From Robinsoniella peoriensis (GTDB lineage Bacteria > Bacillota > Clostridia > Lachnospirales > Lachnospiraceae), in NCBI RefSeq assembly GCF_042680125.1, contig NZ_JBHTNY010000051.1: a stretch of DNA of 49,979 nucleotides, one strand, 5' to 3'. The notes under the pieces were generated by a model. It did not search any database. It was not told the DNA's origin and saw nothing but the letters and a program-made list of their open reading frames with translations. A program made the position numbers and the translations under genes. Of the stretch, positions 1-7,949 are shown one piece after another. How positions within the stretch are numbered: position 1 is the stretch's first letter; each line of letters starts with the position of its first letter.

Positions 1-62
1 ATATGATCAACGAAGTTGGTAATGCAAGAACGGATGATAATTTGATGAATTTCTATGTGTGA
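1..62 (+). CDS. 3' end of a gene cut by the window edge
   Basis: The frame beginning at base 3 is open from the left edge and ends with TGA at 60-62. It gives about 19 residues ending in MNFYV. A strong intrinsic terminator follows 24 bases later, which supports this as the true end of a gene. The fragment is too short to assign a family. Confidence 0.5.
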   Translation, partial: MINEVGNARTDDNLMNFYV

Positions 63-85
63 TTTTGAAGGTATATGCATGTGAG

Positions 86-110
86 GCAGCTAAAGATAGC
101 TGCTTTTTTT
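86..110 (+). terminator. Rho-independent terminator
   Basis: The perfect stem GCAGCTA (86-92) and TAGCTGC (97-103) closes a four-base loop and runs into seven T residues at 104-110. It lies just after the stop codon of the gene that ends at 62. Confidence 0.9.
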
Positions 111-172
111 GTGTATAAATTTATGGATAAGCCAGTAATATGAGGTAAGAATGAAACATGAAAAAGAATAGT

Positions 173-300
173 AGGTAACATAGTAAAGAATAAATAATGA
201 AAAAAATAATAGGCATCATAGTAAGGAATAAATAATAAAAAAATAATAGGCATCATAGTAAAGAATAAATAATAAAAAAATAATAGGCATCATAGTCAGT
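173..300. repeat. 37-bp A+T-rich tandem repeat
   Basis: The word AGGCATCATAGT recurs at 211, 248 and 285, exactly 37 bases apart, each time followed by AATAAATAATAAAA-type sequence. A fourth, diverged copy begins near 173 (AGGTAACATAGT) and is 38 bases from the next. No gene spans it. From 301 to about 470 I see only further A+T-rich sequence with no gene. Confidence 0.9.
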
Positions 301-474
301 CATGGATCAGCAAAAATAGTGAGAAAACATGGAAGACCATAGGTAACTATAAAATATAATGAAAGTCTACAAAATATAAACGTTTTAAATTTTACATAAA
401 CTTTAAATAAAACAAGACTAGAATTAACAAATCCCATGTAGAATATAGACATAATAAAGTTACAAAGTAAATGT

Positions 475-492
475 TATAATAAAGTGGGAGGG
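475..492 (+). promoter_or_regulatory. candidate -10 box and ribosome binding site of the small membrane protein gene
   Basis: A consensus TATAAT at 475-480 is followed by GGGAGGG at 486-492 and the ATG at 497. No good -35 box is found at 17 bases. If this -10 is real, the leader is only about ten bases long, so the true promoter may lie further upstream. Confidence 0.35.
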
Positions 493-496
493 AAAT

Positions 497-859
497 ATGC
501 AGGTGATATTAGGGTTTGTTTTAATGATAATAGGAATCTCTTATTGTACAGAGTCTATTCTATCAACGCATAAACGTGCATTAAGGCTTGTGAAACAGGC
601 CGATCAGAATGAATATTTTTCATTTTGTGCAAGAATATTTTTTGTATCATCATTTTTTGTATTCCTGTCGAAGATTGCTTATCTGGCGGAAGCTATTTCC
701 TACCAACAGAATATATACTTCGTTTTGGGAATATGTATCATAGGATTTGTTCTGGTGTTATTTATAAATAAAAGGAAGACGGGTATGTTTTTTCTTGTTA
801 ACACCGTTCAGGGTGATAAAAATAAATTGTATGTCGGAAAAAAAGCTTTAGAAAAATAA
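497..859 (+). CDS. small membrane protein of unknown function
   Basis: The product is 120 residues with three hydrophobic stretches at about residues 2-18, 46-68 and 73-91, and a lysine-rich C-terminus (KNKLYVGKKALEK). This suggests a small inner-membrane protein with a charged cytoplasmic tail. The start at 497 is fixed by GGGAGGG four bases upstream. I do not recognise the family. It stands alone between an A+T-rich repeat region and a long palindrome, and nothing around it hints at a pathway. Confidence 0.65.
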   Translation: MQVILGFVLMIIGISYCTESILSTHKRALRLVKQADQNEYFSFCARIFFVSSFFVFLSKIAYLAEAISYQQNIYFVLGICIIGFVLVLFINKRKTGMFFLVNTVQGDKNKLYVGKKALEK

Positions 860-958
860 ATAAAAAGTGCTGATTTGATTGAACCTACTCCTAATTGTTA
901 GACCAAAAATCTATCGATTAGGAGTTCGGTTTAATACGTCAGCACTTTATATTTATTT
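854..958. repeat. long imperfect palindrome (about 105 bp)
   Basis: The outer arms match over about 20 bases with one mismatch. They are centred on AAAGTGCTGA (864-873) and TCAGCACTTT (939-948), each flanked by AAATAAAT-like sequence. The inner arms also pair, with CTCCTAAT (888-895) against ATTAGGAG (917-924) and partial pairing between. It begins inside the last codons of the small membrane protein gene and may act as a bidirectional terminator between it and the minus-strand pseudogene. The length and near-perfect ends also fit a small MITE-like insertion. Confidence 0.7.
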
Positions 959-994
959 GGAAATATTTTTTAACCTTATATAAAAACTGATTTG

Positions 995-1405
995 TTATTT
1001 CAGGGAAATATAAGGATTCAGGCCGCCGGGGATATCCGGATTATGGTCTGTTTCAATGGCCTTGTAAAATGCCAGCATCTGACATATATTTATAAATGGA
1101 ATACCCCAGGCAATGGGTTCAACAATGGCATGCAGGGAAACATGGTAATCCGATTCCCAGTAGTCTTTTGTATGATGTCCCAGAGTGCGAAACGGATATA
1201 TAAATGTCTCAATTACTCCACTTTCCTTGTTGATACGAGCCTCTAACAGCTGAAACCCATAATTCTTGCTCTGATGTCACAATAGTCCTTAAAACAGATA
1301 TCTGGAGCAATAGCATATCAAATAGCGCCCTCATAGTAGACAAGTTTTTCCGGTATAAATGGAACATTTTCATATCCTTTTAGTTGGGATATTTTCAAAA
1401 ACCAA
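995..1405 (-). pseudogene. remnant of a SIS-domain phosphosugar isomerase
   Basis: Reading the minus strand from about 1250 down to the stop at 995-997 gives a protein-like C-terminus. It contains GHHTKDYWESDYH, HAIVEPIAWGIPF and a final NPDIPGGLNPYISLK, the pattern of C-terminal ends of SIS-domain sugar isomerases or deglycases. Further upstream the coding signal continues in other frames (ENVPFIPEKLVYYEGAI, then a stop, then PDICFKDYCDIRA), so at least two frameshifts and a stop have accumulated. Only about 130 of the usual 330-350 residues remain, and no start region is visible. The family call rests on recalled motifs. Confidence 0.6.
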
Positions 1406-1436
1406 TCTCAAATTTTGAGAAAAACATAATTTTTAG

Positions 1437-1465
1437 TTGACAAATAAAAAAGAAAAGCATATACT
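1437..1465 (+). promoter_or_regulatory. promoter of the trp operon
   Basis: A perfect TTGACA (1437-1442) is separated by 17 bases from TATACT (1460-1465). This is a strong vegetative sigma-A promoter. Transcription would start near 1472, just ahead of the T-box leader. Confidence 0.85.
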
Positions 1466-1494
1466 GTACTAAATTAAAGTATTGAACCAAAACC

Positions 1495-1800
1495 GATGAA
1501 CAAGAGTAGTAAATAAGATTCGTTATTCCCAGAGAGCTGCCGGTGGTGTGAAGGCGGTAATAAAGATTTTATTGAATGGACTTGCGAGGGCAGCTCAAAA
1601 TTACAGCAGTTAACGGAAACCCTGTAAATAATGCAGAGTGGAAGAGGTGAGAGTAGACGCTGACGGGAGCCTTATCCGTTATCAACGAGGTATGTATGAT
1701 CGTACATAAAAAGAGTGGCTGAGTGATCAGCAACTTGGGTGGTACCGCAGAAGCTACAGGCTTTTGTCCCTTGGATATAGGGGGCAGAGGTCTTTTTTTA
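1495..1800 (+). promoter_or_regulatory. tryptophan T-box leader with terminator
   Basis: The leader opens with the T-box stem I motif GATGAACAAGAGTAGTA (from 1495). Stem I carries AGAGAG at 1531 and a GGTGGTGTGAA segment, then the specifier context GAA-TGG-AC with the tryptophan codon TGG at 1577-1579. The conserved T-box sequence GGGTGGTACCGC is at 1737-1748. A terminator follows, pairing GGCTTTTGTCCC (1759-1770) with AGGGGGCAGAGGTC (1779-1792) ahead of seven T residues. By the known mechanism, uncharged tRNA-Trp bound to the specifier and T-box favours the antiterminator and switches on the downstream trp genes. Confidence 0.93.
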
Positions 1801-1813
1801 TAGCTAAAATGCA

Positions 1814-1857
1814 GTGGCAGTATTGCAGGCAGGTCTGCAATATGTAACGGGAATGAA
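1814..1857 (+). repeat. dispersed palindromic repeat, copy A (hairpin 2 only)
   Basis: The sequence GTGGCAGTATTGCAGGC followed by TCTGCAATATG matches the repeats at 28890-28930, 28992-29040 and 41891-42010. Its arms are TATTGCAG (1821-1828) and CTGCAATA (1835-1842). It sits between the T-box terminator and the trpE ribosome binding site and is open in the trpE frame. It is therefore part of the leader mRNA rather than of the protein. Confidence 0.75.
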
Positions 1858-1879
1858 GACAAAAAAGGAGGAAGTGACC

Positions 1880-3340
1880 ATGATGCAGCCAAGCTGTGAC
1901 AAAATTTTAGAATTAGCAGGGGATTATGATGTGATCCCGGTTTGTAAGGAAATATATGCGGATGTTATAACACCGATCACCTTACTTCGGAAACTTGCAA
2001 ATATCAGCAAATGTTACTATCTGTTAGAAAGTATAGAAGGCGGCGAGAAATGGGGACGATATTCCTTTTTGGGATTTAATCCTGTGATGCGGGTTTTCTG
2101 TAAAAATGATGAGGTTACCATCACGCGGGATGGGGTTATGGAAAAAATTAGTACGAAAAAGCCCCTTGAGGTAATACGCTCCATAATGAAAGATTACAAG
2201 GCTCCGAATCTGGAAGGGCTGCCGCCATTTGCGGGTGGGTTTGTTGGATACTTTGCATATTCTATGATTGGATATGCGGAACCCACATTAAATATCAATA
2301 AAGGTAATTTTAATGATTATGACCTGATGTTGTTTGATAAGGTAATTGCTTATGACCATTTAAAACAAAAGATCTGCATTGTAGTAAATATGAAAACAGA
2401 CAAGGTGATGGAGAATTATGGCAAAGCTATGGCTGAGATAGAGAGTATCACCAATATTATACGAAATGCACCGATTCTGGAGGATCAGAAGATTCAGCAG
2501 AAAGTTGAATTTACCTGTAATGTAAGCAAGGAAGCCTATTGTGAGATTATTGAAAAGACGAAAGAGTATATCGTAGACGGGGATATATTCCAGGCAGTTA
2601 TTGCCAGACAGTTTACAAGTCCTTATGAAGGGAATCTGATCAATCCGTACCGGGTGCTCCGGACTACCAACCCTTCTCCTTATATGGTGTATATGAATAT
2701 CAATGAGGAAGAAATAATTAGTACATCACCGGAGACCCTGGTGCGTCTGCAAAATGGCAGGCTGACTACTTTCCCGGTTGCCGGTTCAAGGCCCAGGGGG
2801 ATAAATCAGGAAGAGGATGAAAAACTGGAACAGGAACTTCTGGCAGATGAAAAAGAACTTTCCGAGCACAACATGCTGGTAGATCTTGGTAGAAATGATC
2901 TGGGAAGGATATCGAAGTTTGATACAGTGGAAGTAACAGAGTATCAGATGATTCATAAATATTCCAAGATCATGCATATCTGTTCTCAGGTAGAAGGAAA
3001 TATCAGGGAAGAATATGACGGATTAAATGCCATTGAAGCAGTCCTTCCGGCTGGTACCCTGTCAGGAGCACCGAAGATCCGTGCCTGCCAGATTATCAAT
3101 GAACTGGAGAGTGAACAAAGAGGTATTTACGGAGGGGCGCTGGGATATCTGGACTTTACCGGTAACCTGGATACCTGTATCGCCATTCGTATGGCGGTAA
3201 AGAAAGACGGCAAAGTATATGTGGAAGCAGGAGGCGGAATTGTGGCTGACAGCGTTCCTGAGAAAGAATATGAGGAATCGGCTAATAAAGCGGCAGCAGT
3301 TATGAACGCCATTATGAATGCAAAGGAGGTCCTGGAATAA
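1880..3340 (+). CDS. trpE: anthranilate synthase component I
   Basis: This subunit makes anthranilate from chorismate with ammonia supplied by TrpG, the first step of tryptophan synthesis. The 486-residue product has the expected length. The tryptophan-binding LLES motif is at residues 48-51 and marks feedback inhibition. The C-terminal chorismate-binding domain carries DIFQAVIARQF, the PVAGSRPRG segment, the LVDLGRNDLGR signature and PAGTLSGAPKIRA. I chose the ATG at 1880, nine bases after AAGGAGG, although the frame stays open upstream to 1814 through a dispersed repeat. Another ATG at 1883 is equally close. It is the first gene after the T-box. Confidence 0.96.
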   Translation: MMQPSCDKILELAGDYDVIPVCKEIYADVITPITLLRKLANISKCYYLLESIEGGEKWGRYSFLGFNPVMRVFCKNDEVTITRDGVMEKISTKKPLEVIRSIMKDYKAPNLEGLPPFAGGFVGYFAYSMIGYAEPTLNINKGNFNDYDLMLFDKVIAYDHLKQKICIVVNMKTDKVMENYGKAMAEIESITNIIRNAPILEDQKIQQKVEFTCNVSKEAYCEIIEKTKEYIVDGDIFQAVIARQFTSPYEGNLINPYRVLRTTNPSPYMVYMNINEEEIISTSPETLVRLQNGRLTTFPVAGSRPRGINQEEDEKLEQELLADEKELSEHNMLVDLGRNDLGRISKFDTVEVTEYQMIHKYSKIMHICSQVEGNIREEYDGLNAIEAVLPAGTLSGAPKIRACQIINELESEQRGIYGGALGYLDFTGNLDTCIAIRMAVKKDGKVYVEAGGGIVADSVPEKEYEESANKAAAVMNAIMNAKEVLE

Positions 3341-3909
3341 TGATATTATTGATTGATAATTATGATAGCTTTTCTTATAACTTAGTACAGATGGCGGGCA
3401 GCATCTGCCCGGATATTAAAGTGATCCGAAATGATGAAATGAGTATTGATGAAATCCGCAATTTAAATCCTTCGCATATTATCTTATCGCCGGGACCGGG
3501 ATATCCCAAGGATGCAGGCGTATGCGAGGAAGTTGTGGAAAAATTGCAGGGTAAAATGCCCATTCTGGGTGTATGCCTTGGACATCAGGGGATCTGTGAA
3601 GTGTACGGAGCAAAGATCGGTCATGCAAAAGAGTTGATGCATGGGAAAAAAAGTACGATTAAGATTGATTCAGAGTGCCCGTTGTTTGAAGGACTTCCTG
3701 AAAAAATAGATGTGGCAAGGTATCATTCTCTGGTAGCAAAAGAAGAAACCATACCGGATTCTCTATTCGTTACAGCGGTGGATGAAATGGGCGAAATTAT
3801 GGCGGTACAGCATAGAGAAAATTCCGTTTTTGGTGTACAGTTTCACCCGGAATCCATATTAACCCCTCAGGGGAAGGTGATATTGGAAAATTTTCTGAAG
3901 TTATCATAA
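3340..3909 (+). CDS. trpG: anthranilate synthase component II (glutamine amidotransferase)
   Basis: A class I glutamine amidotransferase of 189 residues that feeds ammonia to TrpE. The catalytic triad is visible: Cys79 in PILGVCLGHQG, His169 and Glu171 in VQFHPES. The oxyanion-strand motif SPGPGYP is at 50-56. The ATG overlaps the TAA of trpE by one base (TAATG), which implies translational coupling and matched amounts of the two subunits. It is a stand-alone TrpG, not fused to TrpD. Confidence 0.95.
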   Translation: MILLIDNYDSFSYNLVQMAGSICPDIKVIRNDEMSIDEIRNLNPSHIILSPGPGYPKDAGVCEEVVEKLQGKMPILGVCLGHQGICEVYGAKIGHAKELMHGKKSTIKIDSECPLFEGLPEKIDVARYHSLVAKEETIPDSLFVTAVDEMGEIMAVQHRENSVFGVQFHPESILTPQGKVILENFLKLS

Positions 3910-4119
3910 CAGACAATCATGCAATGGGATAGAGCCTTACATTGTTAAAATAATTTTCAGATATGATACCCAGGGGTAAAAAAATATGCATATGGGGCAT
4001 TCATAGATCAGAGCGTGTTTGAAAATTCATTCCCGCCATCTGCACGCCCCACTTTGCAGCATATTTGCCCAGAATTCAGCAAAATTTCGATAATAAATAG
4101 AAAGCAGGAGGTAATTAGC

Positions 4120-5133
4120 ATGATTAAAGAAGCAATTAATAAAGTGATGAATGGTAACAACCTGACATATGACGAATCTAAGGCAGTTATGGAAGAAATG
4201 ATGGATGGAACCGCAACCCAGGCACAGATGGGGGGATTTCTGACTGCATTGCGTATGCAGGGGGAGACAATAGAGGAAATCACTGCATTTGCTACGGTAA
4301 TGCGTGAAAAGGGCATAAAATTAAAACCGGAAAGAGAAGTAATCGATATTGTTGGAACTGGCGGAGATGAAGTCGGAACATTTAATATTTCTACAACAGC
4401 TTCTTTTGTAGTTGCGGCAGGCGGGGTTCCGGTTGCAAAACACGGAAACCGCAGTGTCTCCAGTAAATGCGGTGCAGCGGATGTATTAGAAAATCTGGGA
4501 GCAAATGTTTCGCTGAGCGTAGAGCAGAATGAAGAGATCCTGAAAAAAACAGGAATGTGTTTCATGTTTGCCCAGGTATACCATTCATCCATGAAGTATG
4601 CAGCGCCGGTACGTAAAGAATTAGGAGCCAGAACGGTATTTAATATATTGGGTCCGCTTTCAAACCCGGCAGCGGCGACAATGCAGCTTCTTGGCGTTTA
4701 TGACAGAAAACTGGCGGAACCGCTGGCGCAGGTGCTTTCCAATCTGGGAGTTACAAGGGGCGTAGTGGTATGCGGAAATGATGGCTTGGATGAGATTACA
4801 CTTACCGGAGAAACTGTGGTTTATGAGATCCGTTTTGGAGAAATTACTTCTTATTCAATTGCTCCGGAACAGTTTGGACTGAACCGGTGTGAGCTTTCCG
4901 ATCTGGTAGGCGGAGATCCCAAAGAAAATGCTAAGATTACAGAAGATATCTTATCCGGTAAAGAACGCGGGGCAAAAAGGGATGTCATTTTAATGAATGC
5001 CGGAATGAGTCTTTATCTTGGAATTGATGATATTACCCTGGCGGATGGAATTAAAATGGCGGCAGACCTCATTGACAGTGGTAAGGCATATGCGAAAATG
5101 GTAGAATTTATTAAGACTACAAAGGAAATGTGA
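4120..5133 (+). CDS. trpD: anthranilate phosphoribosyltransferase
   Basis: Transfers phosphoribose from PRPP to anthranilate, the second step of the pathway. The 337-residue product shows the PRPP-binding GTGGD at 79-83, the following NIST, and KHGNR at 107-111, all diagnostic. The ATG at 4120 is preceded by CAGGAGG. The frame runs open 35 codons further upstream, but without a ribosome binding site or homology, so those codons are left out. It lies 210 bases after trpG, the largest gap at the front of the operon, with no terminator visible in it. Confidence 0.95.
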   Translation: MIKEAINKVMNGNNLTYDESKAVMEEMMDGTATQAQMGGFLTALRMQGETIEEITAFATVMREKGIKLKPEREVIDIVGTGGDEVGTFNISTTASFVVAAGGVPVAKHGNRSVSSKCGAADVLENLGANVSLSVEQNEEILKKTGMCFMFAQVYHSSMKYAAPVRKELGARTVFNILGPLSNPAAATMQLLGVYDRKLAEPLAQVLSNLGVTRGVVVCGNDGLDEITLTGETVVYEIRFGEITSYSIAPEQFGLNRCELSDLVGGDPKENAKITEDILSGKERGAKRDVILMNAGMSLYLGIDDITLADGIKMAADLIDSGKAYAKMVEFIKTTKEM

Positions 5134-5142
5134 GGTGCCAGA

Positions 5143-5922
5143 ATGATATTAGATGAGATTGCTGCAGATACAAGGCTGCGGGTGGCAGGGGCGAAAGAAA
5201 GAGTTTCCATGGAAGAGATGATGGACAGAGCACTTGGCATGAACGCGAAGACCGGTTTCCCGGTTGAGCAGGAGTTGAAAAGGGAAGGAATCCACTTTAT
5301 ATGTGAAGTGAAGAAAGCTTCTCCTTCTAAGGGATTAATTGCAAAAGAATTTCCATATCTGTCCATTGCGAAAGAATATGAGGAGGCGGGGGCATCTGTG
5401 ATTTCCTGCCTGACTGAACCAACATATTTTCAGGGCAGTGATCAATATTTAGAAGAAATAGCAAAAGAAGTTTCCATACCGGTACTGCGTAAGGATTTTA
5501 CCATAGACCCCTATCAGATTTATGAAGCAAAAGTGCTTGGAGCAGGCATGGTACTTTTAATATGTGCACTGCTGGATACGGAGACACTAAAAGAATATAT
5601 CGGAATCTGTGATAAACTGGGCCTATCCGCCTTGGTGGAAACCCATGATGAAAGCGAGATGCAGAGTGCATTAAGAGCAGGTGCCAGGATCATCGGGGTG
5701 AATAACCGTAATCTGAAAGACTTCACTGTGGATATCCATAACAGCACCAGACTCCGTGCTTTGGCACCGGCGGATGTGATCTTTATTGCAGAGAGTGGAA
5801 TAAAGACGGCGGAGGATATCCGGGTTTTGCGTGAAGCAAAGGTAAATGGGGTTTTGATTGGAGAGACGTTAATGCGAAGCAGCAATAAAAAACAGATGCT
5901 GGATTCCTTAAAGCGTGGATGA
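5143..5922 (+). CDS. trpC: indole-3-glycerol phosphate synthase
   Basis: Closes the indole ring by converting carboxyphenylamino-deoxyribulose phosphate to indole glycerol phosphate. The 259-residue barrel has the expected length. Active-site residues visible are Glu55 and Lys57 in CEVKKASPSKG, Lys117 in VLRKDFTID, LVETHDE, GVNNRNL and IAESGI. The start is nine bases after the trpD stop, with a weak GAGGTG binding site that suggests coupling to trpD. It is a single-function protein and is not fused to TrpF. Confidence 0.95.
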   Translation: MILDEIAADTRLRVAGAKERVSMEEMMDRALGMNAKTGFPVEQELKREGIHFICEVKKASPSKGLIAKEFPYLSIAKEYEEAGASVISCLTEPTYFQGSDQYLEEIAKEVSIPVLRKDFTIDPYQIYEAKVLGAGMVLLICALLDTETLKEYIGICDKLGLSALVETHDESEMQSALRAGARIIGVNNRNLKDFTVDIHNSTRLRALAPADVIFIAESGIKTAEDIRVLREAKVNGVLIGETLMRSSNKKQMLDSLKRG

Positions 5923-6026
5923 AAATTCAATCCTGCTAAGTGTAATGCACAGCTGCCAGAAAGCAATTTTAACACGTTCTAAGGCGGGTTCCGGATACTC
6001 TCTGAGAAATGGAAAATAAGTTGGTT

Positions 6027-6069
6027 GAAATGGTAGTTTAAAGGTGGGAAAATGGTCGGATAAAGGCGG
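6027..6069 (+). repeat. short imperfect tandem duplication ahead of trpF
   Basis: GAAATGGTAGTTTAAAGGTGG (6027-6047) is repeated in changed form as GAAAATGGTCGGATAAAGGCGG (6048-6069). Both end in a GG-rich word, so the copy may have duplicated the ribosome binding region of trpF. It lies in the 153-base gap between trpC and trpF, which holds no other feature I can see. Confidence 0.45.
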
Positions 6070-6075
6070 TGAAGT

Positions 6076-6699
6076 ATGACTAAAATTAAGATTTGCGGAT
6101 TGAAGAGGCAGGAAGATATCGGTATGGTAAATGACCTGGTTCCGGATTATATCGGTTTCGTATTTGCAAAGAGCAGCAGGCAGGTAACGGCGGTGCAGGC
6201 TGGGGAGCTGAAAAAATTGCTTCTTCCGTCGATCAAAGCAGTCGGCGTGTTTGTAAATGAGGAGCAGCAGAAAATCGTACAGCTATGTGAAATGGGAATT
6301 ATTGATCTGGTACAGCTGCATGGGGATGAAACCCAGGTGTATATTCAAGAATTGAAAAATCGTATTTCCTGTCCTGTGATTAAGGCAGTTCGGGTGCAGA
6401 GCAGTGAGCAGATCAGGAATGCAGAAGAGCTGCCCTGTGATTATCTGCTTCTGGATACTTATACGAAGGGACAGTACGGAGGAAGCGGGCAGGTATTTGA
6501 CCGTTCCCTGATTCCACAGCTTAAGAAACCATTTTTCCTGGCGGGCGGACTGACAGCAGATAATGCAGCGTCTTCTATCTCGGAATGCAAAAAGTGTGCA
6601 CCATATGCCGTAGATGTCAGCAGTGCAGTTGAAACGGCTGGGGTAAAGGACAGACAGAAGATCGCAGAATTTATCTTACGTGTCAGAGGTCTGAAATAA
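6076..6699 (+). CDS. trpF: phosphoribosylanthranilate isomerase
   Basis: Performs the Amadori rearrangement between the TrpD and TrpC steps. The 207-residue barrel keeps the two catalytic residues: Cys7 in KIKICGLK as general base and Asp127 in LLLDTYTKG as general acid. LHGDE, GGSGQVFD and FLAGGLTADN are further family marks. The start at 6076 follows AAAGGCGGTG. It stands after trpC with a 153-base gap but no terminator, so it is still part of the operon. Confidence 0.94.
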   Translation: MTKIKICGLKRQEDIGMVNDLVPDYIGFVFAKSSRQVTAVQAGELKKLLLPSIKAVGVFVNEEQQKIVQLCEMGIIDLVQLHGDETQVYIQELKNRISCPVIKAVRVQSSEQIRNAEELPCDYLLLDTYTKGQYGGSGQVFDRSLIPQLKKPFFLAGGLTADNAASSISECKKCAPYAVDVSSAVETAGVKDRQKIAEFILRVRGLK

Positions 6700-6764
6700 G
6701 TATAACCGGCAAGGCAGCTGCAGGAGTGAAATCAAATAAGAGTAATCAGAAAAGAGGTAGAATT

Positions 6765-7949
6765 ATGAGCAAAGGAAGATTTGGGGAATATGGCGGACAG
6801 TATATTCCGGAAACACTGATGAATGCAGTATATGAATTAGAAGCAGCATATGATAAATACAGCAAGGATCCGGAATTTATTGCAGAATTGGATGATTTAT
6901 ATAAAAATTATGCCGGAAGGCCATCACTGTTATATTATGCAGAGAAGATGACAGAGGATCTGGGAGGCGCTAAGATTTACTTAAAAAGAGAGGATCTGAA
7001 TCATACCGGTTCCCATAAGATTAATAATGTACTGGGGCAGGTGCTGCTGGCTAAGAAAATGGGAAAGACCCGTGTTATTGCAGAGACAGGAGCGGGGCAG
7101 CATGGTGTGGCAACGGCAACAGCGGCGGCTTTAATGGGCATGGAATGCGAGATTTTCATGGGAAAAGAAGATACAGACCGTCAGGCGCTGAATGTATTCC
7201 GTATGGAGCTGTTAGGCGCGAAGGTTCATTCTGTTACCAGCGGAACTCAGACGCTTAAGGACGCCGTCAATGAAACAATGAGAGAGTGGACGAGCCGCTG
7301 CGATGACACGCTCTATGTTTTAGGTTCTGTTATGGGACCACATCCATTTCCTACCATCGTGCGTGATTTCCAGAGAATTATCAGCAAGGAAATCAAAGAA
7401 CAGATACAATTAGCAGAAGGAAGACTTCCGGATGCCGTAATTGCCTGTGTAGGCGGCGGAAGCAATGCAATGGGTGCATTTTATGAGTTTATAGAGGATA
7501 CCCAAGTGCAGTTGATCGGATGCGAGGCAGCAGGACTGGGCGTAGATACGGAAAAACATGCAGCTACCATTGCCAGGGGAAGCGAAGGCGTATTCCATGG
7601 AATGAAATCCCTCTTCTGCCAGGATGAGTATGGTCAGATTGCTCCGGTATATTCTATTTCAGCAGGTCTGGATTATCCGGGGATAGGACCGGAACATGCC
7701 CATCTTGCTGAAATTAAGAGAGCACAGTATGTACCTGTTACGGATACCGAGGCAGTGGAGGCATTTGAATATCTTTCCAGAAAAGAAGGGATTATTCCGG
7801 CAATTGAAAGTGCCCATGCAGTCGCATATGCCAGAAAACTGGCGCCTGCCATGGATAAAGATAAAATTATTGTAATTAACATTTCAGGACGCGGAGATAA
7901 AGACGTTGCGGCGATCGCAAGATACAGAGGAGTGAATATCTATGAGTAA
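6765..7949 (+). CDS. trpB: tryptophan synthase beta chain
   Basis: The PLP enzyme that joins indole and serine. The 394-residue product has the PLP lysine Lys85 in HTGSHKINN, the catalytic Glu107 in AETGAGQHG, and the PLP phosphate loop CVGGGSNAMG. These are all as in canonical TrpB1 rather than TrpB2. The ATG at 6765 is preceded by AAAGAGG. The frame extends 13 codons upstream, but the MSKGRFGEYGGQY start fits the family. Confidence 0.96.
   Translation: MSKGRFGEYGGQYIPETLMNAVYELEAAYDKYSKDPEFIAELDDLYKNYAGRPSLLYYAEKMTEDLGGAKIYLKREDLNHTGSHKINNVLGQVLLAKKMGKTRVIAETGAGQHGVATATAAALMGMECEIFMGKEDTDRQALNVFRMELLGAKVHSVTSGTQTLKDAVNETMREWTSRCDDTLYVLGSVMGPHPFPTIVRDFQRIISKEIKEQIQLAEGRLPDAVIACVGGGSNAMGAFYEFIEDTQVQLIGCEAAGLGVDTEKHAATIARGSEGVFHGMKSLFCQDEYGQIAPVYSISAGLDYPGIGPEHAHLAEIKRAQYVPVTDTEAVEAFEYLSRKEGIIPAIESAHAVAYARKLAPAMDKDKIIVINISGRGDKDVAAIARYRGVNIYE

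Noticed and set aside
173..300. 37-base repeats as a CRISPR array
   Set aside because: There are no unique spacers between units, the units are A+T-rich, and no cas genes are present.
992..1246. plus-strand 84-residue frame as a gene
   Set aside because: The minus strand of the same bases encodes a protein-like SIS C-terminus, and the plus frame has no ribosome binding site.
4015..4119. 35-codon N-terminal extension of trpD
   Set aside because: It has no ribosome binding site and no family match, while a good site serves ATG 4120.
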